Positions 31,575 through 43,823 are shown, counted from the first letter of the stretch. The stretch: DNA of 64,000 nt from Humulus lupulus (GCF_963169125.1 NC_084797.1:104867868-104931867), one strand, 5' to 3'. Translations and numbers: made by a program. Notes: generated by a model from the sequence alone, not told the origin.

Positions 31575-32180
31575 ATGAATCATTTTAATTATAGTTGGAA
31601 TTCTGAGTACAACTATTATGTGCAATCAAATTTAAATTATGGAGAAACTAATGACATGCATGATTATGGTGAATCCTTAGATATCCCATTTTCCCCCACC
31701 TATAATCCAAAATTTTCATTATGTCATACCCAATTTCCAATAGGGCATGAATTCAGCATACATAATCAAAGTCATGCCCAATCCGACCTATCATATCCCA
31801 TTCAACAAGCAACGAGCTCATCTTTAGAGGATACCCTACAACAGTTTATGCAATCAACCTACCAAATCTTACTAGCCCAATCTCATTCAATCTCAAAATT
31901 TGAAATAATAGTAGGACAACTTGCAACTGTTATAGAGTCGGAAAAACAAGTTTATCCCAACCAACCCATTCCCAATCAAAATAGTCAAATTGAAAATGAA
32001 AAGGAGAATGAAGTTGTTGAAGAACTTGTAATATGCATCCAACCCCCTAATAAAACCAAAGAGTTGGATGAAATAATTTTCGAGGCTCATAAGGAAAATG
32101 AAAAAAATATAATTATATTTCAAGAGCCCATAATTGAACAAATTTGTATATTTACTCAAAATGAAAGGAGTCTAATATAG
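31575..32180 (+). CDS. Ath-D gag-like ORF (201 aa)
   Basis: The only substantial intact frame in the window. The N-terminal half is Asn/Tyr/Ser/His-rich and uncharacterised. Residues about 78-120 (SLEDTLQQFMQSTYQILLAQ, then SISKFEIIVGQLATV) match in pattern the coiled-coil region at the gag C-terminus just upstream of protease in Athila elements. The C-terminal third is Glu/Asn-rich. There is no zinc knuckle, no capsid core and no protease motif. The start ATG is chosen as the first in frame (31575, CATATGAATCATTT). It is a remnant or a repurposed gag tail; whether it is translated is unknown. Confidence 0.6.
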   Translation: MNHFNYSWNSEYNYYVQSNLNYGETNDMHDYGESLDIPFSPTYNPKFSLCHTQFPIGHEFSIHNQSHAQSDLSYPIQQATSSSLEDTLQQFMQSTYQILLAQSHSISKFEIIVGQLATVIESEKQVYPNQPIPNQNSQIENEKENEVVEELVICIQPPNKTKELDEIIFEAHKENEKNIIIFQEPIIEQICIFTQNERSLI

Positions 32181-33265
32181 ATATGCAATTTTCGTATTTT
32201 ATTGATATTCCATTAAAATTGCATATTTCTAACTTTCTTGTAGGTGTGATGTTATCAATTCTTATTCATGGCATTTGCATCAAAGTCATAACTCACTCTA
32301 CAAATGAAATTTTACACCATCGATTGGGTGTAGGTTAAAAGAAAAAAAATAAAATTCAGTCGGGCTAAAGACTATAAACTAAAGCGCTTTGTGGGAGGCA
32401 ACCCATATTTTTATGTTTCATTTTATATTTCACTTTTGTTGTGTGTTTTGTTTCATGTTTTTCAAAAAGCTTGAAGAAAACTTCTTGCCCAAAAAGAAAA
32501 AGAAGAGAAGAAAACAAATGAGCCAAATCAAGGAAGCATTCATCAAAGGGAGTAGTTCTTAATTTTTTCTATTTTATTAAACATTGAGGACAATGTTTCA
32601 TTTAAGTTTGGGGGTATTATGTATGTTTTTTTCTTGGTGTTTATGCATATTTTTCATTTGTTGTAAAAATTAAAAAAAAAATAAAAAATTCTTTTTGTTT
32701 TTATGTGTTTTTCATTTGTTATATATTGTCAAAAAAATATTGGTGATTTTCATTTTCTAATCATAAGAATTATAATTAAAATTGCTCTTAGTTCTTAGAA
32801 AAATATAAATAATTCTTAAGCTTTGTTTTTAATTTTTGAGTTAGTTTTGTTTAATTATAGATTTTTTTTCTCATTATATGACACTTTTCGATTCTATTCG
32901 AGCTATTGTGATATTTTGACAGAGTTTATTTAAACATTAAATTCTTTAAATCTCTAAAAAAAAAAAAATTGAAAAACCCTAGAATTTGCTTGATTATCTC
33001 TTGAGATTTAATTTATTTTTGTTTGCATAGGCTTGTCTAATGTTCACATGATAATTTGATGATAGTTTTTGTGTTTTTGTGTTAAATATCTATTTTGAAA
33101 ACAATTTTAACTTTTCAAATTAATTACATAAGCTTTACTTTTATTTGTGATTTTCTTTGAACTATTTCCATTATATAATTTTTGACTAAATCATTAGACA
33201 TCACCAATTAAAAAAAATGTATGTTTTTTTAATTTTTTCTTTTGCTCGAGGACTAGCAAAATATT
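32181..33265 (+). other. Ath-D 3' internal noncoding region
   Basis: Contains GTCGGGCTAAAGAC ... GGGAGGCAACCCA (32358-32405), a sequence typical of the region after pol in Athila-like elements. An ACATTGAGGACAATGTTT inverted repeat (ACATTG/CAATGT, 32581-32597) precedes a first purine tract AAGTTTGGGGGT (32605-32616), a possible internal PPT. It is T-rich beyond and has no ORF. Confidence 0.6.
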
Positions 33266-33278
33266 AAGTTTGGGGATG
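33266..33278 (+). other. Ath-D polypurine tract
   Basis: AAGTTTGGGGATG immediately before the 3' LTR TGATAAC. The preceding GCTCGAGGACTAGCAAA is the usual context in this lineage. Confidence 0.75.
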
Positions 33279-35185
33279 TGATAACTCTACAAAATAGAGT
33301 TACTTTACCACTTTTTATGTGCTTATTGTTGCTTAATTCTTGAGTTTTTAATTGATTTATTAAGTTTTAAAGTAATTTTGAATTTATTAGGTTTATTTTG
33401 ATTTTATATATTTTTGTGTGTTTTTATAGTTATTTTGTTGTAAAATGTTATAGTTAATTATTTGAATTTTTGTTGTTAGTTTGAGGTAAAAAAATGTTGT
33501 ATTATTGAAATTAAATGTTAAATATAAATTAAGTTATAATTAATATTTTCAAATAATTAAATTGATTTATTTTATAGTTGAAAATATTTTATTATGATTT
33601 ATTTTATATTTATTTTGTAGGGAAATTTATGACACTTTTGCTCTTGAAAAGAAAGAAAAATAAAGGAAAGGTGGCATTTTTAAAAGAAAGAAAAAAAGAA
33701 AAATGGCATTTTCAAAATGCCATAACCAAGCCTATGTCCCAGCCGTTGGGCCTGCCATCGGAAGCCCAACATAACATGATACCTTCAATAGCTGCTTCAC
33801 TCTCCACGTGCCTCCTGAAGTCCTCCAAGCAGCAAGCAATTACTCCAAGTCTCCTTCAGCTCATCATGCCACCAGCCACGCCTGGCTCTTCAACACAAAG
33901 CAGCCCCAAGCCCATTTCAGCCCAGCACTCCCAGGCCCGCCTCGCCCAAACTGCCCCAAGACAGCCATGCTGCCAACACAGCCACCAAAATGCCAAAAAC
34001 CATATTTTTCTTCCAAATGTTTTTTTTTCTTTTCACTCAAATATCAATTCACTCTTCCCCATTTTTCTTACCTAAATAAACATTCCTAATTCATTTTTTT
34101 CACCATAGTTTTTCACTAATCTTTTACCCAACCAAACATTTCATCTTTCCAATACTCTTACACTTACTCTATTTATCCTACCACTTCCCAACACAATTAA
34201 ATTAATCAATTTATTTATTTTAATTTGATTAATTTAATCTCCATATTTTGCCTATAAATAGAGTATTGTAAGACCATTTGGGGAGCTCTTCTTCATCTTT
34301 TCAACCTCTCCTACATTTCATATTTTTCTCTCTTCTTTTCACTATTTTCTCTACCATTTTCATCTTTTGAAGAGCATGTCAAGTATGTTATTTTGTAATT
34401 TTTATCTAGTTATGAGCTTCTAATCTTTTTCAAAAATTATTAAGATGATGATGAAGCAAAATGTAACTAGATAGTATTTTTTGTTGTATGTTGATTTCCC
34501 ATTTGTACAACATTGTTTATGGATTTTTCTATCAAAGATATGCATTTTTCATCTAGTGTTGATTGTTAAAGCATATTACACTTAGTTCTTCATTATGCAA
34601 AAAATATGATATTCTTTGATTAAATGTTTTTCATTAAATTGTTCACATCTAATTCTTAGAGCATAAGTATCATATTTTGCCTAAACATAATCTCTTTGAT
34701 TTTTTGTAGTTTCATTAGGTTGTAACACAACTAATGCTTAGAAATTATATCTTATATAAGTGAAGAAAAATCCTACATTTTTTAAAGTAACTTGTGCTTG
34801 AATAGAAAATGTATTTTGAAAAAAAGTATAGTGTGATTTATTTCAACTATATCTAAACTTGGGAATCAATATACTTATAAATACTATTGAACTTGCATTT
34901 TGTGGATTCTAATATCTTAATAATCTTATTTTACATATCTCATTTGAAAACCATTTTTCTATTTAATCATTAATCTTTTTATTACTTGTCTTTTATTTTT
35001 CTAAAACAAAATCTCATCAAATATTTGGAACTAGGTTAGAATATTATTGCTTTGTTTGAAATAGTTTCTTTTGATGTTAGTAAACTCCCATGGGTTCGAC
35101 CTCGTACTTACATGAACATTATATTCCAAAATGATTCGTGCACTTGCGAGTTTAAATATTAAAACACCCTCTTTTGGGATCAACA
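33279..35185 (+). mobile_element. Ath-D 3' LTR
   Basis: 1907 bp, the same length as the 5' LTR and nearly identical to it. TATA box at 34253-34260. The 165-codon frame at 33578-34075 is the LTR GC-rich block plus upstream sequence, opened by a 1-bp change relative to the 5' copy. It ends ATCAACA and is followed by the target duplicate ATACC. Confidence 0.9.
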
Positions 35186-35190
35186 ATACC

Positions 35191-35767
35191 TCCAGCACCG
35201 CTAACGAGACTCATGAAGCCCCTCCAATTCGAAGAAGGGGAACGCATGCTACCAATACTGCTTCTAATAGAAATGCACCACCTCCAGTTGATCACACCGT
35301 TGAGATTATCTGGTTACGGTAACAAGTGGAAGAACTGCGGCAGCTACAATGACAACAGCCTTAGCTATAGCCTCAGCCGCAGCCTTAGCAACAGCCTCAT
35401 CCGCAGACTTAGCCCCAGCCTCAGCCAGCGACTCAAGCACCCCAGCAAGGGCTGAACATAGGATATCGGTATGGGGGATGGCCGATGGAAAACTATGCAC
35501 CTTATCCAGCTCAGTACATAGAGCTAATCTACGAGCATTTCTGTAAGCAGCATGCTCCAAACTTTGAAGGGACAACCGACCCCTTTGAGGCTGAAGAATG
35601 GCTCAGTAATGTAGAGTCGATTCTAGCACACATGTACGTTGGTAACACGGATCGGATATCCTGCATTTCCTCTCTACTGAAAAAGGATGCCAGAATATGG
35701 TGGGATTTGGTACAGCAGACTCAAGATGTCACAACCATGACTTCGGCAAGATTTGTTGAACTGTTTC
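35191..35767 (+). pseudogene. gag: Tek-B gag, N-terminal part
   Basis: Gag capsid precursor. From about 35191 the frame reads NETHEAPPIRRRGTH, a basic N-terminus, then a Gln/Pro-rich stretch at 35325-35450 with stops TAA, TGA and four TAG; most TAG sit in PQ repeats where CAG is expected. It then reads YAPYPAQYIELIYEHFCKQH, FEGTTDPFEAEEWLSNVE and KKDARIWWDLVQQTQDV, the conserved capsid core. It is broken at 35767 by a solo LTR and resumes at 38162. Confidence 0.75.
35763..35767 (+). repeat. Target-site duplicate of the solo LTR, left copy
   Basis: GTTTC at 35763-35767 and again at 38157-38161. The host gag frame reads on across the join. Confidence 0.9.
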
Positions 35768-38156
35768 TGTAACGCCCTTGATAGCCAAGACCGTTACACT
35801 GTGTGTTTATAAAGGTGCTAGACTTGCTAATCAAGTCATCTAATTAAAAACGTGTTACTGAAACTATAGTGGAACTAAGGTTAAAAGATTTTGGTCTCAA
35901 AAGCCGCATTTCTTATAAATAACATTTTCTGTTTACATGGGATCCCAAAACTAATAAGATTAGAACCATTTACAAAGATTCAAGATTTAAATATAGTAAT
36001 TATCCATTCTAAGGCAAATCAGACTGTTAGTAATTCTTTTTCGGGATCCACTCCCCGGCCATGGCGGCCGAATAGCTGGCTATGTGCATTCAGCCCCACA
36101 GCTCTCCATCTCAGGATTGGTCCAACTTGCCTTTTCCTTTACCTGCACCACGTAGCACCCATGAGCCAAGGCCCAAGAAGAAAACACAACAACAGAGCAT
36201 AATCAATCAACAGACAATCCAATATCTCATATCACATAAACATGTTCTTAACAGTCTAAGCATCCATGGTAATCAAGTATTCATCATACCAAACATATCA
36301 TTTCATATCAATAGTCAATTCACAGATGATAACTAGGGTTAGCGCCCTTAGGCTGCACCCTTTGTTTATCCCACTGACTCCGGCCCGCTTAAACGAAGCT
36401 CAGTGAATATTAAGTTGTCCTCGGCTACCAGTGGCCAAGCCGCGCCCTATGCACAAATATTTTATACAGCACCCTTAGGTCGTTTATCACATTTCCCATG
36501 ACATAATACCATCTATGACATTATACAGGTATCGGGAGCACTTAGTCCCATCACAAACACATAACCGGGTGCAGTTTTCTTGCCTTTAGATTCGCTAGCT
36601 TCGTTCACTTTGATCCTCGAGCACGATCCCTCTTGAGCCCTAGCGTACACCTAGTCACAACCATAGATCATAATCATCACCAAACCTCAAGTCAAAAACC
36701 TAACCTCGGGACCAATCTCGAGCCCTCGGGAAGCCCCAATTCCACCAAACGGGGTGGTGGAATCGAACCCCGAACCCCCGGGCAAAAACCCATGAAAATA
36801 ACTCAAAAACCCCTTTATGGAAACAGGGTAGGGCTACATCTCTCTAAGGAGGGTGCTACAGAGCTACAAACAGAGCCCAAAATTTTCCCAGGGTAAATGG
36901 CCTAGCGCTACAGCGCCCAAAGGCTAGCGTTGTAGCGCTAGTCACAGAACATCAAATGCTGTTTTTCCCTCCTTTGATTTTCCCTAAGCCAAACCTTACC
37001 AAAACTTCTCCAAACTTAACCCATACTTAAAATCAAGCTTGCTAACATGTATAACTTATCCCAAGCACCCCAACCATACAAAACTTAAGCACATGCACCC
37101 CTAGCTGAACCTAGAATTCAAAAACTCAGCAAAACAACCACTGAAACCACAAAGTTCAAACTAGAATCTATTACCTTTGCTTGATGAGTTTAGCCTAGGT
37201 TGTCCTCCTCACAAGCTTGACCTTCTCCTCCTCAAATCCTCAGCCTCAACTCCCTAGGATTCCCACAGAACTTTGCTTAGAAAACCAACTCAAAACCAAT
37301 ACCCAAAACTGAGTGTTAACCTCAAAATCTTACGTCAAGTGGATGGTTTATTCTTGCTAAATCCCTGCCAATTCTTCCAGCCAAATCAAAAACCTTAACC
37401 TCAAGCTTCTTCTCTGATTCTCCCTAAGTTTCTGCCCCAAAAGTCCTCAAGAGATGGTGAAGAAAACTTGAACCGAGAGAGAGAGAAGGGTAGACTTCCA
37501 ATTCCCTTTGTTTCCTTCCTTTTCTTTCTTTTTCTTTTCTTCGGAATTCCAGCCCCTTCTACAAATTCCACTAAGTATAAAACCTGATAATACTTATCCC
37601 TTATAAGCCAACTGACCCATTTGCCCTCCCCTTTATTTCTAAATCTTTTAATCCACCTAGGGGCATTTTGGTCATTTCACCCAATTCACACTAATTCCTC
37701 GAGTGTCTCTAATATTTACCGCTTACTTCCCGACACCTACCCAAACACCAACTATATTCTCCAATATCAAATTAGACCCCAATATATTCTCTAAATTCCC
37801 ATTTATACCCCAGGCTCGCCCCGAGCTGGGTATAAATCCCCGCCGTGACTTTTTCGCTAAACCACTCACTAGGATCGTCTCGAATCACAGATTACAAATA
37901 TATCCACATAATAATGTGGTTTCAACAATTTATCACATTTATACACAGTTATGCCCTCAACGGGCCAAAATTACGATTATGCCCTTCTAACCTAATCATG
38001 GCCTACATGCATACTAATACATATAGTCATGCATCTCAGATATTCAAATAGTCATATAATATACTTTTAATCATTAAATCACATATATTCCAATTATGCC
38101 CTCCCGGCACACTAATCAAGGCCCTTAAGTCTTATTAGTAAATTTGGGTCGTTACA
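35768..38156 (-). mobile_element. Solo LTR of the Tek-A family in Tek-B gag
   Basis: 2389 bp, TGTAACGCCC...GGGTCGTTACA, perfect 5-bp TSD, no internal sequence. It aligns along its length with the Tek-A LTRs (same start, same CCATGGCGGCCGAATAGCTG-type segment near 36060, same GC-rich hairpin at 36902-36941). Its orientation is given by Tek-A. It formed by recombination between two LTRs of one insertion. Confidence 0.9.
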
Positions 38157-38161
38157 GTTTC

Positions 38162-38765
38162 ACAAAAAGTATTACAACTCGACAGTTACCTTACAAGATT
38201 TGTGAAAGAGTTTGCCAATCTAAAGCAGGGAAATTTAAAGGGTAGTCGAGTATGCTTGACAATTTGATCATCTAGCCAAGTTCACACCAGAGTTGCTCCC
38301 AACCGATTTCTTGAGCGTTACCAAGTTCACCAGGGGTCTCAGACCCAAGATTGAGTTAGGTGTCAAGCGGAAAATTCTTGGAACCACTTCTTACGCCGAT
38401 GTTCTAGAAACGACTATAGAGGTGGAAAGACTCCAAGAAAATGTTAGAAAGGAGAAGGCAAGAAAGTCTGAACCCAGGAAGCAGAATCAGACTCAGAATG
38501 GTTGAAACCACAACAACAACCAGCATAGAAAAAATGGGTAGAAAAGAAAGCATCTTGATAATAAGCAAGCTGACGCTGACAAAAGGGCACGAACTAATAA
38601 TGGTAATAATAGGTCGGGTTATGTGGAATACCCTTAGTGCTCCATGTGCCAAAAAAGAAATCTTGGGAGTGTCGTGCGAACACCAAGGGTTGTTTCAATT
38701 GTGGCCAGGAAGGTAATCAAAGAAAGGATTGTCCACAGCTCAAACACGAAGAAAAGAAGGACAAC
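38162..38765 (+). pseudogene. gag: Tek-B gag, C-terminal part with zinc knuckle
   Basis: It continues the capsid with stops (FHKKYYN-like start, then LLPTDFLSVTKFTRGLRPKI and TTSYADVLETTIEVERLQEN). A Lys/Asn/Gln-rich basic tail follows. The CCHC nucleic-acid-binding knuckle CFNCGQEGNQRKDC is encoded at about 38692-38733, with Asn-Gln where the usual spacing has Gly-His: the expected His is replaced by Gln, so zinc binding is doubtful. Several frameshifts lie between 38500 and 38660. Confidence 0.7.
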
Positions 38766-39125
38766 AAGATGGTTCCAGCCAGAGTCTTTGCCTTGACCCA
38801 TGGAGAAGCTGAAGCTAGTAACAAAGTGGTCACAGGTCAGCTTTCTATCCTCGATAATATATGTTCTGTATTGTTTGATTCGGGAGCAACACACTCATAT
38901 ATCTCGTTAGGAATGATAGAAAAATTAGACAAACCTTGTAAAAGATTTAGAACTAGGTTTATTACGAAACTGCCTTCGGGCGAAGTAGTTCTATCGTCAC
39001 GAATAGTACGAGGAGTACTAATCAAAATCGAGGGCATGGAACTAGAAGGAGACCTAATTGAGCTAGAGATCAAGGACTTTGATGTAATACTACATGGACT
39101 GGCTAACAAGGTATGGCACAATCTT
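38766..39125 (+). pseudogene. Tek-B aspartic protease
   Basis: RVFALTHGEAEASNKVVTGQ leads to the active site VLFDSGATHSYISLG at about 38864-38908, with D-S-G intact. GELVVSS-like LPSGEVVLSSRIVRG and LIELEIKDFDVIL follow. The usual GMDWL after VIL is damaged (VILHGLANK), and a TGA at about 39126 ends the frame. Confidence 0.7.
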
Positions 39126-39263
39126 TGACTATAGATGCAAGCAAGTGACTTTCGAAACTCTTAACAGTCAGAAACAATGTTTTATGGGAAAGGTTTCAGG
39201 ACTACAAACACTGCTTACCTGATCTCTCAAAGCTCAAAGGATGTCACACATTCTTAGCAAGCA

Positions 39264-40085
39264 TCACAGATGTGCCACATGAAACAACATTAACGAATGG
39301 AAACGTCCACATTATAAAGGAATTTATAGAGATATTTCCTGACGACTTACCAGGGTTACCCCCTACTCGGGGAATTGACTTCACAATCGAACTAGTACCA
39401 CGAACCGAGCCTATCTCAATTACACCATGTCGGATGGCACCTACCGGTCTCAAGGAGTTGAAGCACAGTTACAAGAGCTCTTAGACTTGGGTTTCATTAG
39501 ACCAAGCCATTCTCCATGGGGATAAGGTGATAATTAAGAACAAGTACCCGCTACCACGGTTCAATGACTTATTTTATCAACTCTGAGGAGCGACTTTATT
39601 TTCAAAGATTGATCTATGATCCAGTTATCACCAACTCAAGGTAAGTGAAGAGGATATACCAAAGATAGCTTTTATGACTCGATACGAGTTCCTAGTTATG
39701 TCTTTTGATCTTACCAACTCTCCAACGCATTTATGGACTTAATGAATCGAGTCTTCAAGGATTACTTGGAAAAATTCATGGTAGTGTTCATTGATGATAT
39801 TTTGGTGTACTCCAAGGAAGAAGTCGAGCATGAGGAACATTTAAGACTAACCATGCTGTGACTAAAGGAGCATCAACTTTATGCCAAGTTCAAGAAATGT
39901 GAATTTTGGCTATCACAAGTAGCGTTCCTCGGCCACATATTATCCAAGGATGGAGTCGTAGTAGACCAAACTAAAGTAGAGGCTGGAAGGATTGACCATG
40001 ACCTAAGAATGTGTGAGAGGTTTGAAGTTTTCTCAGGCTAGCAGGCTATTATTGGAGATTTGTTGAAGGCTTTTCTAAGATAGCC
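39264..40085 (+). pseudogene. Tek-B reverse transcriptase, with internal deletion
   Basis: IIKEFIEIFPDDLPGLPP and GIDFTIELVPRTEPIS mark the linker before RT. GFIRPSHSPWG is followed directly by [13 protein letters not shown], so about 25 residues (the usual VLFVKKKDG and DYR motifs) are deleted near 39521. A TGA replaces Arg in the DL-R-S-YHQL motif (39617). The catalytic [19 protein letters not shown] is intact at 39790-39846, followed by [17 protein letters not shown]. Later parts are frameshifted. Confidence 0.75.
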
Positions 40086-40580
40086 ACTCTGCTTACCAAC
40101 CTGACCCAGAAACAGCAAAAGTTCAACTGGACGGATCGATGTTAAGAGAGCTTCCAGTTGCTCAAAGATAAATTATGCTCAGCACTAGTACTTTGCGTAC
40201 CGACTCTCAACGATAAGTTTTAGTATCTTATGATGCGTCCAAGCAAGTTTTGGGATGTGTACTGATGCAAAATGACAAGGTGATATCCTATGCCTCAAGG
40301 CAGCTAAAATAATATGAGCAACGCCAACGCTATCCAACGCACGATATGGAGTTGGCAGCGGTGGTCTTCGCATTGAAAATATGGTGCCACTATCTTTATG
40401 GTGAGCAGTATGAGATTTATACAGACCACAAGAGCTTAAAATATTTCTTCATGTAGAAGGAGCTCAACATGAGGTAGCATAAGTGGTTAGAACTAGTAAA
40501 GGACTATGACTGTGAAATCCTATACCACCCAGGAAAGTCAAATGTAGTTGCAGATGCGTTAAGCTGGAAAAGTTACGGAA
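40086..40580 (+). pseudogene. Tek-B RNase H
   Basis: [20 protein letters not shown] begins at about 40224 and carries the first catalytic Asp. TAA interrupts [27 protein letters not shown] gives the Glu, and [11 protein letters not shown] the second Asp. TAG stops follow in FM-stop-KEL and MR-stop-HKW, both at expected Gln. It ends with CEILYHPGKSNVVADALS. RNase H would remove the RNA strand during reverse transcription. Confidence 0.75.
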
Positions 40581-40639
40581 ATCTAGCAGTATTATCTGGA
40601 ATTGAAAAGCCACTACAGCAAGAGCTGATTAATGTCGGG

Positions 40640-41403
40640 ATAGAAATAGTCATGGGTCAACTAGCTAACTTGTCCATTGAACCGAGTTTACTAGATAATA
40701 TATAGAGCGGACAAGGGCATGATGACACTTTAGTATCGCGTATCGCTGCAGTCAAAGGAGGCAAGACTACGAATTTCTCTATGTCAGAAAAGGGGTTCTT
40801 GAGATATAAAGGTCGGGTGTGCATGCTGAATGACCATGGGATTAAGATGAAGATATTAGAAGAGGCACACACTACCCCATACTCAGTTCACCTGGGGTCT
40901 ACCAAGATGATTCATGACCTAAGGCACTATATTGGTCGCTGGGAATGAAGAAAAATGTAGTAGAGTATGTGTCCAAATGCTTAATATGCCAACAAGTAAA
41001 GACAGAACATCAACGACCCGCAGGCTTATTTCAATCGCTTAGTATTCCAGAATGGAAGTGGGAAGACATAGCCATGTACTTCATGACAAGATTACCACAA
41101 ACAAATAAGCAACACGACTCGAGTTGGGTTGTGGTAGAAAGAGTCACCAAGTCATCTCACTTCTTGCTTGTCAAGACTACATACACTGGGGACCAATACG
41201 CAGACATTTATGTTCGAGAAATTGTATGACTGCATGGAATCTCTAAGACCATAGTATCCGACTGAGGATCGGTGTTTACATCAAGATTTTAGGAAAGCTT
41301 GCAGCAAGCCATAGGTACCAAGCTATGTCTTAGTACAACATTTCATCCTTAGACTGATGGACAATCCAAACGTACCATACAAATCATAGAAGATATGTTG
41401 CGT
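40640..41403 (+). pseudogene. Tek-B integrase, N-terminal two thirds
   Basis: HTTPYSVHLGSTKM gives the His pair and KCLICQQVKTEH the Cys pair of the zinc-binding domain. In the core, WKWEDIAMYFMTRLP has Tyr where the first catalytic Asp is expected. VSD then TGA keeps the second Asp, and GQSKRTIQ has Lys where the catalytic Glu is expected. Two of three catalytic residues are therefore lost. It is interrupted at EDMLR by Tek-A and resumes at 51209. Confidence 0.8.
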
Positions 41404-43823
41404 TGTAACGCCCTGGATAGCCAAGACCGTCACACTATGTGTTTATAAAAGTGCTAGGCTTGCTAATCAAGTTGTTTAATTAAGAACGTGTTACTGAAAC
41501 TATAAAGGAACTAGGGTTAAAATGTATTGGTCTCAAAAGTCACATTTTTCATAAAGAAACATTTCCTGTTTACACGGGATCCCAAAAAATATTAAGATTA
41601 AACCATTTCCAAAAGATTCAGGAATTAAATATAGTAGAAGCCATATTAAGGCAAAACGGACAATTAGGCAATCTCTGTCCTGATCCACTCCTTGACCATG
41701 GCGACCAAACAGCTGGCTATGTACATTCAACCCCACAGCTCTCCATCTCAGGATTGGTCCAACTTGCCTTTGCCTTTACCTGCACCACGTAGCACCCGTG
41801 AGCCAAGGCCCAGCAAGAAAACACAACAACAGAGCATAAGCAGTCAACAGACAATCCAATATCTCATATTGCATAACATATTCTCAGCCATATAATCACT
41901 CAGAATAATCAGATATTTAGCATACTAAACACATCAACTCATATCATACATCAATTCCCAAATGATAACTAGGGTTAGCGCCCTCAGGCCGCACCCTCCA
42001 CTATCCCACTGACTCCGGCCCGCTTAAACCAAGCTCAGTGAATATTAAGCTGTCCTCGGCTACCAGTGGCCAAGCCGCGCCCTGTGTGCAAGTATTGTGT
42101 ACGACACTTTTAGGCCGCTATCACATGTCCCATGGCATAATACCATCATTGACATTATACAGATATCGGAAGAATTTAGTCCCATCACAAACATATAACC
42201 GGGTGCAGTTTTCTTACCTTTAGATTCGCTAGCGTTGTTCACTTGACTCCTTGAGCACGATCCCTCTCGAGCCCTAGCGCTCACCTAATCACAATCATAG
42301 GCCAAAGTCATCATCAAAGCTCAAGTCCAATACCCAGCCTTGGGACCAATCTCGAGCCCCCGGGAAGTCCTAATTCCACAAAACAGGGTGGTGGAATCGA
42401 ACCCCGAACCCTTGGTCAAAAACCCTTGTAAATAACCCTAAAATCCCTTTCTGAAGACAGGGCAGCGCTACAACGCTCTAAGGAGGGCGCTACTGCGCTA
42501 AAAGCAGAACCAAAATCCCCCAGAAAGCATGGCCTAGTGCTACAGCGCCCAAAGGCTAGCGCTGTAGCGCTAGTCACAGACAGCCAACACCCCAATTTTC
42601 CTACCTGTGTTTTCCTCGAACCAAACTTAACCAAAACTTCTCCAAACCTTCACCAAACTCAAAAACAAGCTTGTTAACACATTCCACTCATCCCAAGCAT
42701 CCTAAATACTCAAAACCCAAACACATGCATCCCTAATCTCAAAATTCACCATAGCCACTTCTAGACTTCAAAACTCAGCAGAAACCAGTCAAAACATCAA
42801 AGTTAAAAGCTCAGAATTTATACCTTTGATGAAAATTAAATTTCAAGTTAGCCTCTAGACCTCCTTAGCTTGATCTTCCTCTAGCCTTGGCTCCAACTTC
42901 CCTAGAATTCCCCATCAACACAGCTTAGATACCTTAGTTAAAAACCAAAACCAGAACTGAAGGAACTACAAAGTTTTACCTCAACTACAAAGTTCTTGCT
43001 AAGCTCTTCCAACTACTCAAGCCCAGCTCAGGATTCCTGTTACTCAGCCTAACCTAGCTCCCCTCTGAGTTTTGCTCCAAGAAAACGCCCAGAAATGGTG
43101 AAGGAGATCACCAACCGACTCCTAGAAAAACAACTCTGTTTTCTCCCTTTTCTTTTTCTTCCTTTTCCTTCTTTTCTTTCTTTCCACATCCTTCTACCTT
43201 TTTCTACAATTCCCACTAAGTATAAAGACTCAACATACTTATCTCTGAGAAGCCAATTGAGCAAAATTCCCTCCCTATTAATTCTAAACCCTCTAATCGA
43301 CTTAGGGGCATTTTAGTCATTTTACCCAATTCCCGCTAATTCCTCGAGTGTCTCTAATATTTTCTGCTTACCTCCCGATACCTAATTAATCACCAATTAT
43401 ATTCCTCTATGTCAAAATAGACTCCAATATACTCACTAAATTCCCATTTATACCCCCAGGCTCACCCCGACCCGGGTATAAATCCCCGCCGTGACTTTTC
43501 TGCTAAACCGCTCACTAAGATCGTCTCGAGTCACAGATCACAGATATATCCACATAATAATGTGGTCTCAAAAATTATCACATATATAAATACAGTTATG
43601 CCCATAATGGCCAAAATTACGATTATGCCCTTCTAACCTAATCAGGGCCTACATGCATACCAATACACATAGTCATGCATCTCGAATATTCCAATAGTCA
43701 TATAACATGCTTTAGATCATAATCATGCATTTTACTCATTAAAGTCACACATATTTTCCATTATGCCCTCCAGGCACACTAATCAAGGCCCTTAATCCTT
43801 ATTAGCGAATTTGGGTCGTTACA
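41404..43823 (-). mobile_element. Tek-A 3' LTR (minus orientation)
   Basis: 2420 bp. A GC-rich inverted repeat GCGCTACAGCGC / GCGCTGTAGCGC-type lies at about 42537-42571 in the leader part. A CT-rich stretch is at 43140-43200. Small ORFs on both strands (for example 41692-41895, 43095-43316) recur in the other LTRs and are not genes. Confidence 0.9.

Larger units (their letters stand above)
28815..35185 (+). mobile_element. Ath-D: non-autonomous Athila-like LTR element
   Basis: Two LTRs of 1907 bp each (28815-30721 and 33279-35185), tRNA-Asp PBS, a 2.56-kb internal region with one 201-codon gag-like ORF, and a PPT. Protease, RT, RNase H and integrase are all absent, with no sign of a recent deletion scar, so it probably moves with proteins from an autonomous relative. 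The LTRs differ by about 16 substitutions and 2 small indels by eye (about 0.8 %), making it the youngest insertion here. The lineage follows from the PBS, the trailing GGGAGGCAACCCA motif and the PPT context. Confidence 0.85.

Noticed and set aside
38692..38733. Functional zinc knuckle in Tek-B
   Set aside because: The His expected in CCHC is Gln and the frame is broken on both sides.
43095..43316. 73-codon frame (and its near copy at 50480-50701)
   Set aside because: Same position in the two Tek-A LTRs; CT-rich leader translation.
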